The notes beneath the pieces are model-generated. The model saw nothing but the letters and a program-made list of their open reading frames with translations, was not told where the DNA came from and did no database searches. The translations under genes were made by a program, and so were the position numbers. Positions 37,549 to 47,012 of a stretch of DNA of 64,000 nt are shown piece after piece. Source of the DNA: Polaribacter sejongensis (lineage in GTDB: Bacteria; Bacteroidota; Bacteroidia; Flavobacteriales; Flavobacteriaceae); NCBI RefSeq assembly GCF_038024065.1, contig NZ_CP150667.1:682001-746000 (forward strand). The letters run 5' to 3'. Each line of letters begins with the position of its first letter. The stretch's first letter is position 1.

Positions 37549-38130
37549 TTAGTTTACATCTATAATACCCACTACTTCATAAGCTCTTGTACCATCTACT
37601 TGTACTTTTTCATATAGAATATTTGCATATTCATAATAGCTTTGTCCATCTATCACAACTTTTTCATAATCATCTGGTAACTCATAAACTACTGTTCCTA
37701 CTTCTGGTTCTACCACTTCATATTCATTATTTATTTGTATATAAAAAGTACCATTTACATTGTAATAGTTGTAATTGTTAAACATGATTCTTTTATAATT
37801 TGTTGGTAAAACACGTACTCTAAATCCAATTTTTGGAGCTATTACTATATAACGTCCTCTAGATTGTGTGTAATACTTATTATTTGCATAATAGTAGTTT
37901 TGATTTTTATAAGTAACAACCGTTCTGTTGGGTACATTTCTTACAGAAACAACTTTCTTGGTAGGTTTTTTATAAGTTACTTTCTTACTAGGAATTCTTT
38001 TACTTGCTGTACTTCTTTTAATGGTTGTAGTCGTTTTAGTTGTTGTTGTACGCTTTTGTGCAGAAACTTGTGTTGCAACCGCAACAATAAACAAAGATGG
38101 TAACACGAATGATTTTATAAATGTTTTCAT
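37549..38130 (-). CDS. Secreted DUF6515-like repeat protein
   Basis: A 193-residue protein with a signal peptide (FVLPSLFIVAVATQVSAQ), then a Thr/Lys-rich linker (KTTTTKTTTTIKRST). Three copies of a 45-residue unit follow, each with a form like YKNQNYYYANNKYYTQ ... YIVIAPKIGFRV. The family appears in flavobacteria as DUF6515. It is very basic in the first half, so cell-wall or nucleic acid contact is possible. Function unknown. Confidence 0.7.
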   Translation of the reverse strand: MKTFIKSFVLPSLFIVAVATQVSAQKRTTTTKTTTTIKRSTASKRIPSKKVTYKKPTKKVVSVRNVPNRTVVTYKNQNYYYANNKYYTQSRGRYIVIAPKIGFRVRVLPTNYKRIMFNNYNYYNVNGTFYIQINNEYEVVEPEVGTVVYELPDDYEKVVIDGQSYYEYANILYEKVQVDGTRAYEVVGIIDVN

Positions 38131-38452
38131 AATTTTAATGTTTTAAATTAAACTTCCTTTTGTATACTTCTAAGACTCTTAGATATATCTTAGGTTTAAT
38201 GACTTTTTAAATGAATAGACAAACGGGATATTTGTATCTATCAACTAGTAAATTTTATAGATAGAATTATGCACGAACAAAAGTCAACCAATAAACACCT
38301 ACTCTTTATTCATTTTAACATGCCATTATCACTTAGAGCGCATTGTAGAATTACTTGATAAATAAAACATCCTTTAATAGACTTAGTAAGACCTTTTTAA
38401 TTTTAATTGTTTTACATACAATCAAGAATAAGCAAATGCTATTAAAAACAAA
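38131..38452. other. Intergenic stretch without recognised feature
   Basis: About 320 bp separate the DUF6515-like gene start and the terminator of the EF-hand gene. No open frame, repeat or clear promoter box was recognised. Confidence 0.4.
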
Positions 38453-38482
38453 AGAGGGCATACTTATTAAAGTATGCCCTCT
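38453..38482 (-). terminator. Strong terminator of the EF-hand lipoprotein gene
   Basis: AGAGGGCATACTT (38453-38465) pairs with AAGTATGCCCTCT (38470-38482) over 13 bp, and the minus strand continues into TTTTG and more T residues. Confidence 0.9.
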
Positions 38483-38500
38483 CTCCAATTCAAAACTATA

Positions 38501-38803
38501 TTATTTCAATAAATCTAATAAACCTGTTAATTCAGTTAGATTTAAAGTAGAGTTACTATCTGTATCTAATACATTAAAGTTTTCTGCTACAGAACCAATT
38601 GCTTCTGTTGTGCTAATTGCTTCATCTTTATTGGTGTCTAATAAAGTAAAAAGAGTTGTAATTTGCTGTACTGTAGAATTAGAGCTTAAAGAACCTAATA
38701 AGGTTGCTGCTTGTTTAAGGTTAGATGAAGAACCAATATTCTGAATACTATTACAGCTAAACATTGTAGCTGATAATACTAAAGTTAATGCGACTTTTTT
38801 CAT
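38501..38803 (-). CDS. Small lipoprotein with two EF-hands
   Basis: A 100-residue lipoprotein (lipobox MFSC, Cys17). Two EF-hand loops are clear: DTNKDEAISTTE (56-67) and DTDSNSTLNLTE (80-91), both with acid or Asn at positions 1, 3 and 5 and Glu at 12. It should bind two calcium ions outside the cytoplasm. It stands alone with its own strong terminator. Its partner is unknown. Confidence 0.75.
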   Translation of the reverse strand: MKKVALTLVLSATMFSCNSIQNIGSSSNLKQAATLLGSLSSNSTVQQITTLFTLLDTNKDEAISTTEAIGSVAENFNVLDTDSNSTLNLTELTGLLDLLK

Positions 38804-39053
38804 GTTATATATGTATGATTTTATGTTGCATCAAAAGTACTTTTATCGGTTGGTTTGATAAAACGAAATAGACAAACTACATGTATTTGCCGCTTAATTA
38901 GAGCTCACAATAGATGAAATTAAATTGACTTTATGATTTATTAAATGATTAGAACAAAACACTCAAAACTCTGTAATAATACATGGGTAAATGATCGTTA
39001 CAAAGCGGTTTTTGTTAGCTAAATATTGGTGTAAACAAACGATTTATGATAGG

Positions 39054-39799
39054 CTATTCTATTTCTTCTTGTAATCTAGTAATCAGTATTTTAGTTTTAC
39101 TATGTAAAGTTCTTGCATATCCTAATTGTATTTGAGTTTGTATTAAGCGATCGATAACATTATTCTGATATTTTTGACTAGAAAGTAAGGCTTTATAATC
39201 AGATTTACGCCCAAATTCTTTAATCTGTTTATATTTTAGATCATTATTAGGTAGCATATCTATTAATGAAATAAACTTTTATAGAGTAGGTTTTATCTTG
39301 TTTTCTACGATGTTTTTATTTTTCTTATCCTGATTATTAAATTGCTCAATTTTGGTTAAATACGTAGCTATTAAATCTTTTAGTTTACTACTTTCTATCA
39401 ATTCCATTTTAGCTGTACTAAGAATAGATTTTACAGAACTTTCTTGTAAATTCACTTCATTTACGGCTACATTCAAAATGGTATCTTTAGCACCTTGCGT
39501 CAATTCATTGGTGCTTTTACCTACATAATTTAACGTGTTTTCTAAACCTGTAATAGTTTCTGTGTTTTCTTCTATAGAACGTTTTAACAAACGCAAATTG
39601 GTTGTTAATTCATCATGTAGATTGGTATAAATTTCATCTACCAGACTGTTGTTTTTTTGAATATCGCTTAAATCATTTATCTTCCAAGCAATAGAAACAG
39701 CAATTACAATCAAAACTATTTCACCTAAGCATACAAGGCATAGGATTTAAACTTGCCTAATTCTATTAAATTTCTTCTTATTTTACGAAACAGCTTCAT
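39054..39799 (-). pseudogene. Broken DUF6090-type membrane protein gene
   Basis: Reading from the ATG at 39799 gives MKLFRKIRRNLIELGKFKSY and then a stop. Losing one base near 39726-39728 explains it: the next frame continues GEIVLIVIAVSIAWKINDL, the standard DUF6090 membrane helix. This frame runs 144 codons to a stop at 39281-39279, and the same frame goes on directly with KFISLIDMLPNNDLKYKQ to the true end. So there is one frameshift and one in-frame stop. DUF6090 proteins have one helix and a periplasmic coiled-coil-like part. Sequencing error could explain one lesion but hardly both. Confidence 0.75.
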
Positions 39800-39949
39800 A
39801 ATACTATTTTGAATGTTTTTTTTTATGGATATAAAATAAAAAGTGCGCAAATGTTTGTGATATTTTCCGAAGAAAAAAGAAACACAAACACACACGCACT
39901 AGTATTTTAACAGTCTTTTTACGATGTTACTCTATTAAATAATAACGTA

Positions 39950-40648
39950 CTATTTCACTTTTACAGGACATCCAATAGCTTTTGTAAAGTTTGGTGTCGG
40001 TTTTTCACCATTTTCTAAAGCCGCAATAGCATCTTCTACATATTTTACTTTAACAGCTCTTGCAGACCTTGCATTATCATCAATAGTACCAATGTATTGT
40101 ACTTTTTTATCTGCGTCTAATAAAAACACGTGTGGCGTCCTTACAGCTCCAAATTTAGGAGATACTTCCTGGTTTTCATCTGCTAAATACACAAACGGAA
40201 ACGCTTTTTCTGAGGCTCTTTTTTGCATGGCTTTAAAACTTTCTTTGTCATTATCTTCACTTACGTTCGGATTGATAGCAACCACAGTATATCCTTTAGA
40301 AGCGTAAGTGTTATGAAGCGCTGCTAATCTGTCTTCATACAGTTTAGAAAACGGACATTCATTACACGTAAAAACGACAATGTATCCTTTTGCATCCTTA
40401 ATATCTGATAAAGAAAACGTACTTTCATCTACATTTTTTAATTTAAAATCAGCAGCCACATCTCCTATTTTATATCCACCAATTTCTTCTAATGTTTTAG
40501 ATTGTACGGGGCTGTGTCCGCCTCTTGGAGGATCTTTTCTATCTCCGTTTGGTGGTGGACCTTTTCTATCTTGTGCCGTTGCTGTATGGGTAATAAATAG
40601 ACTGCTCATTAAAATAATGGCAGCGAAAACTAATTTGCTTTTTTTCAT
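39950..40648 (-). CDS. Exported redoxin-domain protein
   Basis: A 232-residue protein with a signal peptide (LVFAAIILMSSLFITHTATA) and a proline/glycine-rich linker. The thioredoxin-like domain (residues 60-215) has the active site FTCNECPFSK with CxxC, where usual family members have WCxxC. AINPNVSEDNDKES and GAVRTPHVFLLDADKKVQYIG match AhpC/TSA-type redoxins. It probably transfers electrons in the periplasm. It is the second gene of a pair with a TlpA protein, 10 bp apart. Confidence 0.88.
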   Translation of the reverse strand: MKKSKLVFAAIILMSSLFITHTATAQDRKGPPPNGDRKDPPRGGHSPVQSKTLEEIGGYKIGDVAADFKLKNVDESTFSLSDIKDAKGYIVVFTCNECPFSKLYEDRLAALHNTYASKGYTVVAINPNVSEDNDKESFKAMQKRASEKAFPFVYLADENQEVSPKFGAVRTPHVFLLDADKKVQYIGTIDDNARSARAVKVKYVEDAIAALENGEKPTPNFTKAIGCPVKVK

Positions 40649-40658
40649 GATTGTGGTT

Positions 40659-41153
40659 TTAATTTATTTTTTTTATTTCATTCTCAAGGTCTTCTAAACT
40701 CTCAAACATACGTTCATGAAAAGTCCTTTTTTTATTGTTGAATATAATTGTAAATGGTATAGATCCAGACCAATTTGGGTCTATTTTATCGATCCAACTA
40801 TTAGCGTCTGGGTCGTCTAAAAGAACTACATTAGATGTAATTCCTTTTCGTTTTAAAAACGGTTTTACTTTTGTTTCTAGATCATCTGGAAAATCTAAAC
40901 TTACCAATGTAATTTTTACATTAGGATGCTGCTTTTGATACGCTTCTAATATTGGTAATTCTTTTACACAAGGTGCACACCACATCGCCCAAAAATTGAC
41001 AATATGTATTTCTTCCGAATCTGTATATAAATAAGGCTCTAAAGTTTCAAAATTTAAAACCGGAATATTTGTGTTTTTGTTATTCTGTGAATTACTTTGT
41101 GTTGTAAAACCAAGAAATAGCACAGAAACTACTATTAAAATATTTTTATACAT
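40659..41153 (-). CDS. TlpA-like thiol:disulfide protein
   Basis: A 164-residue periplasmic thioredoxin-fold protein. A signal peptide precedes residue 23; the active site is NFWAMWCAPCVKE with WCxxC, and SIPFTIIFNNKKRTF carries the cis-proline. TlpA/ResA proteins reduce disulfides in apocytochromes or copper chaperones. It is co-transcribed with the downstream redoxin gene. Its promoter must lie at the edge of a large repeat array. Confidence 0.9.
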   Translation of the reverse strand: MYKNILIVVSVLFLGFTTQSNSQNNKNTNIPVLNFETLEPYLYTDSEEIHIVNFWAMWCAPCVKELPILEAYQKQHPNVKITLVSLDFPDDLETKVKPFLKRKGITSNVVLLDDPDANSWIDKIDPNWSGSIPFTIIFNNKKRTFHERMFESLEDLENEIKKIN

Positions 41154-41293
41154 ATGTATCTTTAATTATTTGATCTAGTAAAGTTTAAAAGTATTTGTAT
41201 TATTTCTTTAAATAAAACAAAATAGATAATATTTCACATTTTATCTATGAAACTGTCTTTATTATAGAAGAAGATTAGAAAACAATAGGTTTT

Positions 41294-42020
41294 GTTATTC
41301 TTGTAAAGGAGGAATCACATAAGGAGGATAAAGTTGGATCGAGCATGATGGGATTCCTCATTACTTCGGAATGACAAAGGCGTTGTTTGGAATGTTACCT
41401 TTGAGTTTCACACACAGTCTTGTCATTCCGACAAAGGAGGAATCTCATAAAGCGCATTAAAGTTTGGTTGAGCATGATGCGGTTCCTCAATTCTTCGGAA
41501 TGACAAATGCGTTGTTTGGAATGTTACCTCTGAGTTTTACACACAGTTTTGTCATTCCGACAAAGGAGGAATCTCATAAGGAGGATTAAGGTTGGCTCAA
41601 GCATGATGCGGTTCCTCAATTCTTCGGAATGACACAGGCGTTGTTTGGAATGTTAACTCTGAGTTTTACACACAATCTTGTCATTCCGACAAAGGAGGAA
41701 TCACATAAGGAGGATAAAGTTGGATCGAGCATGATGGGATTCCTCATTACTTCGGAATGACAAAAGCGTTGTTTTGAATACTACCTTTTAGTTTTACACA
41801 CAGTTTTGACATTTCGACAAAGGAGAAATCTCATAAGGAGGATTAAAAGTTGATTCAAGCATGATGCGATTCCTCAATTCTTCGGAATGACAAAAGCGTT
41901 GTTGGGAATGTTACCTCTGAGTTTTACACACAATTTTGTCATTCCGACAAAGGAGGAATCTCATAAGGAGGATTAAAGTTAGCTTAAGTATGATGGTATT
42001 CCTCAATTCTTAGGAATGAC
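41294..42020. repeat. Palindromic tandem array, left part (6 copies)
   Basis: Copies begin at 41294, 41422, 41551, 41680, 41808 and 41938. Each is an imperfect palindrome of about 83 bp: GTCATTCCGA and GGAGGAATCTCAT are mirrored by ATGGGATTCCTC and TCGGAATGAC. A linker of about 46 bp (AAAGGCGTTGTTTGGAATGT ... CACACAGTTTT) joins copies, giving a period of 128-130 bp. Copies differ by scattered point changes in both arms. Confidence 0.92.
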
Positions 42021-42037
42021 AAAGGCGTTGTTTTAAA

Positions 42038-42361
42038 TTATTTATTAATAAATTGATCTTCTAAAAACTCAAAATTGCTATTAAAAGAGCGTATTAAATT
42101 CAACTTTTTTTCACGTCTCCAACCTTTTAATTCTTTTTCGCGCGCAATTGCTAATTGAATCCATTCAAATTTTTGATAATATACTAAATGTTGAATATTA
42201 TACCTAGAGGCAAAAGTTTTAACACCGATTTCAATATTTGTTTTGTGACGTATTAAACGTTTTTCTAAATTATTAGTTACACCAATATAAAAAGTAGAAC
42301 GGTATTTATTGGTGATGACATACACATAATAGGTATGATATCCTTGTTGAAACTCTATCAT
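42038..42361 (-). CDS. GIY-YIG nuclease
   Basis: A 107-residue single-domain nuclease. The GIY-like strand is YYVYVITN (11-18), the YIG motif is Y25-I26-G27 in FYIGVTNN, the arginine is R35, and the metal-binding glutamate lies in REKELKGW. All catalytic positions appear intact. The gene and short flanks replace the middle of one linker in the palindrome array, with copy 6 ending 17 bp away and copy 7 starting 70 bp away. It may act on those palindromes; this is inference. Confidence 0.9.
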   Translation of the reverse strand: MIEFQQGYHTYYVYVITNKYRSTFYIGVTNNLEKRLIRHKTNIEIGVKTFASRYNIQHLVYYQKFEWIQLAIAREKELKGWRREKKLNLIRSFNSNFEFLEDQFINK

Positions 42362-42430
42362 GATTTTAGCTGTTTTTTACGTTAAATATATGAAAATCAA
42401 TCTATTTTAATAAATAAACATCGCAGTTTT

Positions 42431-43555
42431 GTTATTCAAACAAAGGAGGAATCTCATAAGGAGGATCAAAAGTTGGTTCAAGCATGATGAGATTCCTCAA
42501 TTCTTCGGAATGACATAGGCGTTGTTTTGAATGTTATCTCATAGTTTTACAAACAGTTTTGTCTTTCCGACAAAGGAGGAATCTCATAAGGAGGATTAAA
42601 GTTTGCTTAAGCATGATGGGATTCCTCAATTCTTCGGAATGACACAGGCGTTGTTTGGAATGTTAACTCTGAGTTTTACACACAATCTTGTCATTCCGAC
42701 AAAGGAGGAATCACATAAGGAGGATCAAAAGTTGGTTCAAGCAGGATGCGATTCCTCAATTCTTCTGAATGACAAAACTGTGTTGTTTGGAATGTTACCT
42801 CTGAGTTTTAAACACAATCTTGTCATTCCGACAAAGGAGGAATCTCATAAGGAGGATTAAGGTTGGCTCAAGGAGGATGCGGTTCCTCAATTCTTCGGAA
42901 TGACACAGGCGTTGTTTGGAATGTTACCTTTGAGTTTCACACACAGTTTTGTTATTCCGACAAAGGAGGAACCTCATAAAGAGCATTAAAGTTTGGTTGA
43001 GCAGGATGGGATTCCTCATTACTTCGGAATGACAAAGGTGTTGTTTGGAACGTTACCTCTGAGTTTTACACATAGTTTTGTCATTCCGACAAAGGAGGAA
43101 TCACATAAGGAGGATTAAAAGTTGGTTCAAGCATGATGCGATTCCTCAATTCTTCGGAATGACATACAGGCGTTGTTTGGAATGTTATCTCTGAGTTTTA
43201 CACATAGTTTTGTTATTCCGACAAAGGAGGAATCTCATAAGGAGGATTAAAAGTTGGTTCGAGCATGATGGGATTCCTCAATTCTTCGGAATGACACAGG
43301 CGTTGTTTGGAATGTTACCTCTGAGTTTCACACACAGTTTTGTCATTCCGACAAAGGAGAAATCACAAAAGGAGCATTAAAAGTTGGCCTCGAGCAGGAT
43401 GGGATTCCTCAATACTTCGGAATGACAAAGGCGTTGTTTGGAATGACAGCTTTGAGTTTTAAACACAGTTTTGTCATTCTGACAAAGGAAGAATCTCATA
43501 AGGAGGATTAAAGTTAGCTTAAGCATGATGGGATTCCTCAATTCTTCGGAATGAC
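42431..43555. repeat. Palindromic tandem array, right part (9 copies)
   Basis: Copies begin at 42431, 42561, 42690, 42822, 42951, 43080, 43212, 43342 and 43473, with a period of 129-132 bp, and have the same arms and linker as the left part. The array ends 18 bp before the LytTR gene's stop. A short open frame at 42603-42860 here is only repeat sequence. Confidence 0.92.
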
Positions 43556-43572
43556 AAAGAAGTGCTAATTCC

Positions 43573-44301
43573 TTACAAAGAATTATTATTCACAAACTCC
43601 AAAAACTTAGGTTTGTAATTTTCAGAAACCGTAATCCGTTGTTTGTTAATTACAATCTGACTTCTCTCAATCACTTCAATGTTTTTTAGGGAGACAATAA
43701 AAGAACGGTGCACGCGCATAAATTGAGCTTCTGGCAATTCTGCTTCCAAAGATTTTAAGCTCATGAGTGTTAGAATAGCCTTCGGATTGTCTTTCATCCA
43801 AATTTTAATATAATCTTTCAATCCTTCAAAATACAAGACATCTGCCAATTTAATACGCAATTGTTTGTATTCCGATTTTACAAAAAGAAACTCTTTTTCA
43901 TCAGAAACTATAGGCTGTTTTTTTCCTTTTACCAATTCGAACCACGTATTTGCTTTGTTGGCTGAGGCTAAAAATTCTGCATAATCAAAAGGTTTTAAAA
44001 GATAGTCTAAGGCTTCTACTTTAAAACCTTCCAACGCATATTGATCAAACGCAGTGGTAAAAATAACACGGGTTTCTTTTGGTAACATTTTAGAAAATTC
44101 AATACCTGTTAAATCTGGCATTTGTATGTCTAAAAACAATAAATCTACGGGTTCATTTTTTATAAATTCCATAGCTTCAATAGCACTGCTACACTTCTTT
44201 TTTAAAACTAAAAAAGGTGTTTTTTCTACATAACTCTCTACTAAATTAAGCGCCATTGGTTCATCATCTACAATAACACAGGTAATTTTTATATTGCTCA
44301 T
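43573..44301 (-). CDS. LytTR-family response regulator
   Basis: A 242-residue regulator. Residues 1-120 form the receiver with phospho-acceptor in DLLFLDIQMPDLTG and the conserved Lys in YLLKPFDYAEF. Residues 140-240 are a LytTR DNA-binding domain (MRVHRSFIVSLKNIEVI). It follows its sensor kinase by 3 bp, so they form one operon. Its targets are unknown. The palindrome array begins right after the stop. Confidence 0.93.
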   Translation of the reverse strand: MSNIKITCVIVDDEPMALNLVESYVEKTPFLVLKKKCSSAIEAMEFIKNEPVDLLFLDIQMPDLTGIEFSKMLPKETRVIFTTAFDQYALEGFKVEALDYLLKPFDYAEFLASANKANTWFELVKGKKQPIVSDEKEFLFVKSEYKQLRIKLADVLYFEGLKDYIKIWMKDNPKAILTLMSLKSLEAELPEAQFMRVHRSFIVSLKNIEVIERSQIVINKQRITVSENYKPKFLEFVNNNSL

Positions 44302-44304
44302 ACG

Positions 44305-45339
44305 TTAGTTGGTTTCAATTTCTAATTTAGCTATAAAACGATTGTCTTTTACAATGGTACTGAAACTATTTTTATTCAAATATAATAATTCTAAACGTTT
44401 TTTAATATTTACAAGTCCAATACCAGAACCACTTTTATCATCAGATTTTTTAGGGAAATCATCATTTTCTATGGTAAACAAAACCGTTTTATCTTGCGTA
44501 CTGATGTTGATATCAATAGTACTCGATTTACTAGCGGAAACACCATGTTTAAAAGCATTCTCTATTAAAGATATAAATAATAAAGGGGCAACTTTAATGC
44601 CTGTTTCTTGCTGTGGAAAATTATAATTGACAACCGTTTTGTCGGAAACACGCAATTTCATTAAATCGATGTACTTTTTCATAAAATCGATTTCTTTAGA
44701 TAGCGAGATCAATTCAACATTTGTTTCATACAACATATAGCGCATCAATTTACTTAAACTGTGAATAGATGTTTTGGCTTGATCTGGTGAAATATCTACC
44801 ATCGCATAAATATTATTCAAAGAATTAAAAAAGAAATGCGGTTGCAACTGATAATGTAAATGTTGTAATTCCGATTTTAATTTAACATTTGCCGCTTCTT
44901 TTCGTTCCGCTTCTGTTTGTATCCACCTTTTGGTAGTTTTTATGGATATTGAAAATAATAAAGGTGCCATATATGAGAGCATTTGTATGTACAAAAACAT
45001 TTTAATAGGTGGCCCTACTCCCTCTTTTTTAGGCGTAATTTTGAAGGTTTCATTAAAATAATAATCTTTAAGTATTTCCTTTAATATAATAAAAGAGGCA
45101 ATAACAATTAGATTAATAATAATAAAATGAACTGTTTTATTAGAGAACAAATACTTGTCTATCCATACAAAATAATTGGCATAAAATATAATGGCATAAA
45201 ACGCAATTGGGATCCAAAAATGTGCAATAACTCTATTCAAATCTTGTTCTTGCCCATAAGATAATAAATAAGGCATGCTAAAGAGTACAAGCCAAACGAG
45301 TATATGAGAAAAGAGCGTTATGTTTTTATTTTTATACAT
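44305..45339 (-). CDS. LytS/YpdA-type sensor histidine kinase
   Basis: A 344-residue membrane kinase. Four hydrophobic helices are found in residues 8-130. The His_kinase domain has the phospho-acceptor in LQPHFFFNSLNNIYAM, and ISLIENAFKHGVSAS and GSGIGLVNIKKRLELLY are the N and G boxes. No separate sensor domain is seen, so the signal may act through the membrane part. It pairs with the LytTR regulator downstream. Confidence 0.93.
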   Translation of the reverse strand: MYKNKNITLFSHILVWLVLFSMPYLLSYGQEQDLNRVIAHFWIPIAFYAIIFYANYFVWIDKYLFSNKTVHFIIINLIVIASFIILKEILKDYYFNETFKITPKKEGVGPPIKMFLYIQMLSYMAPLLFSISIKTTKRWIQTEAERKEAANVKLKSELQHLHYQLQPHFFFNSLNNIYAMVDISPDQAKTSIHSLSKLMRYMLYETNVELISLSKEIDFMKKYIDLMKLRVSDKTVVNYNFPQQETGIKVAPLLFISLIENAFKHGVSASKSSTIDINISTQDKTVLFTIENDDFPKKSDDKSGSGIGLVNIKKRLELLYLNKNSFSTIVKDNRFIAKLEIETN

Positions 45340-45882
45340 TTTATTTGTTTTTGAATGGCAAACTAAAACAGCATTCAGCTTTTTGCTTACAATTCATTAT
45401 TTAATAATATTATTTTTTTAAGAACAAATCAAAGGTAAAACTATTTAGCATTTTGGTGCCACTTAATTGATGTTTTACAGTATTCTCTATACCAATAACA
45501 GCTTTTTATAGATGGTAATTGTTCTTAAAAAGCAAACAATAACACAACAGTATTGGTATTTCTTTAAAACTACTACTTGTTTGGTCCGTGATTGCTCCCT
45601 AAAAGTATCTATTTTTAAAAAACACACCCCTAACCTACCCGAAGCATCCCCGAACAAAACCCGAACAAAACCTTAGTAAAACCACTGTTATGTGTCAACA
45701 AAGGTCAGTAAATGGCGGTTTAATTCCGTAAAAAGCAACCTTTGTTATAAGTCCGCAATGTTTAGCCTAATCCATTTCTTTCGCTTAAAAAAGGTCTATA
45801 GATGTAAGCCGGCTCCAAGGTTTTGTTTGTTAATAATTTAGCACATAGATTTAGGGTATATTAATCATAAAAAACAATTATT
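45340..45882. other. Long intergenic stretch with a short direct repeat
   Basis: This 543-bp stretch between divergent genes holds no convincing frame. At 45650-45672 CCGAACAAAACC occurs twice in tandem after a C-rich segment (CACCCCTAACCTACCC), unusual for this AT-rich DNA. It may belong to the accessory unit that starts with the DUF6266 gene. Confidence 0.4.
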
Positions 45883-46524
45883 ATGGCAACATTTGAAAAA
45901 GGAATACTTGGCGGATTTTCTGGCAAGGTAGGTAACGTAGTAGGTTCTAGATGGCGTGGAAAAAATGTAATGCGTAGTTTACCCCAACGTGGTAAATATA
46001 CGCCTTCAGAAAAACAAGAGGAACAACGCCAAAAGTTTAAAACAGTCATTGGTTTTTTAAGTCCGATTGGAGCCATATTAAGTGAATATTTTGGCAACCC
46101 ACAGGGCGATAAATCGCGTAGTAATTTGGCTACGTCTTACCATCTTAAAAACGCGGTAATAAACGCTCCACAAGGCATGGTTATGGATTATGCTAAAGTA
46201 TTGATAAGCAAAGGAGATTTAAGAGGGATAGATACTGGTACCCTAACCATAGCGCCGGCACAAACTATAAATTTGGGTTGGACAGACAATAGCGGACAAG
46301 GAAAAGCCACCGCTACAGACGAACTGATGGTAGTAGTCTACGCACCCGATCTTAATTTGTTTTATTCTAATTTAAATGTAGCTACAAGAAATGCTACCAC
46401 AGGCGTAGTTACTTTGCCTAGTTATATGTCTAGTTTTGAGGTAGAGGTTTGGGGTTCGTTTTACAAACCAGACACCAATTTTGCAGCCGTAAGTACCTAT
46501 CTAGGCAATGCAACAGTACTGTAA
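45883..46524 (+). CDS. DUF6266 family protein
   Basis: A 213-residue protein. The opening ATFEKGILGGFSGKVGNVVG and SRWRGKNVMRSLPQRG identify DUF6266, a Bacteroidetes family of unknown function. Residues 125-213 look like a beta-sandwich (TINLGWTDNSGQGKATATDE). There is no signal peptide. It is a single gene with its own terminator, beside an excisionase-like gene; a phage or mobile context is possible but not shown. Confidence 0.75.
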   Translation: MATFEKGILGGFSGKVGNVVGSRWRGKNVMRSLPQRGKYTPSEKQEEQRQKFKTVIGFLSPIGAILSEYFGNPQGDKSRSNLATSYHLKNAVINAPQGMVMDYAKVLISKGDLRGIDTGTLTIAPAQTINLGWTDNSGQGKATATDELMVVVYAPDLNLFYSNLNVATRNATTGVVTLPSYMSSFEVEVWGSFYKPDTNFAAVSTYLGNATVL

Positions 46525-46640
46525 AAAAAAGTAACCTCTAGTAACCTAGCATAACTATACTTGTTTTTAAGCTATTCTAAAGCAACAGCAATGGTTATAA
46601 AAGGTAAACGAAAAAGGGTATTTAAATGAAAATTAAATAT

Positions 46641-46693
46641 AAAAGCGCAAATATGCATCACCTATAATAGTGATATGTTACTGCGCTTTTTTT
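46641..46693 (+). terminator. Terminator after the DUF6266 gene
   Basis: AAAAGCGCA (46641-46649) pairs with TGCGCTTTT (46682-46690), an inner ATCAC/GTGAT stem stands between, and T residues follow. It lies 117 bp after the stop. Confidence 0.75.
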
Positions 46694-46757
46694 GTGTTTG
46701 TGAAGTATTAAAATCTGCTTTTAAAATAACAAGGGGTTGACTATAAACTACCTCTTA

Positions 46758-47012
46758 CTAGTATTTTAAATCCTTTAAAGCAAGATGCATTAACAACTTA
46801 TTTAACAGGTGTTTTGGGTACATGGGTATGTGCCCTAATTTAAAGTTTGGTATCAGGTTCTTTTTACGCAATCTGTACATGGTACTGCGGCTTACCTTTA
46901 AATGCGCCATGGCTTCTTCTGTAGTAAGCCAGATTTCTCCTTTTAACAAATCGTGGTCAAATTCTAAGTGCTTGTTTTCTGACACTGGTAGGTGCTTTTT
47001 TTCTTTTTTCAT
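46758..47012 (-). CDS. Excisionase-like helix-turn-helix protein
   Basis: An 84-residue protein. Residues 27-78 are a MerR/excisionase-type HTH_17 domain (WLTTEEAMAHLKVSRSTMYR, then LRKKNLIPNFKLGHIPMY). Such proteins bend DNA or steer integrases in mobile elements. No integrase gene is near. It is a lone gene convergent with the DUF6266 gene. Confidence 0.75.
   Translation of the reverse strand: MKKEKKHLPVSENKHLEFDHDLLKGEIWLTTEEAMAHLKVSRSTMYRLRKKNLIPNFKLGHIPMYPKHLLNKLLMHLALKDLKY

Noticed and set aside
42603..42860. Open frame of 85 codons inside the palindrome array
   Set aside because: It is made of two repeat copies and gives a repeated peptide (VIPTKEESHKED); it has no protein-like sequence beyond the repeat.
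41294..43555. CRISPR array
   Set aside because: Repeats are long palindromes with nearly constant linkers, not short repeats with unique spacers, and no cas genes are near.
45340..45882. Possible tRNA or small RNA in the long gap
   Set aside because: No cloverleaf or strong hairpin with T run was found by eye.
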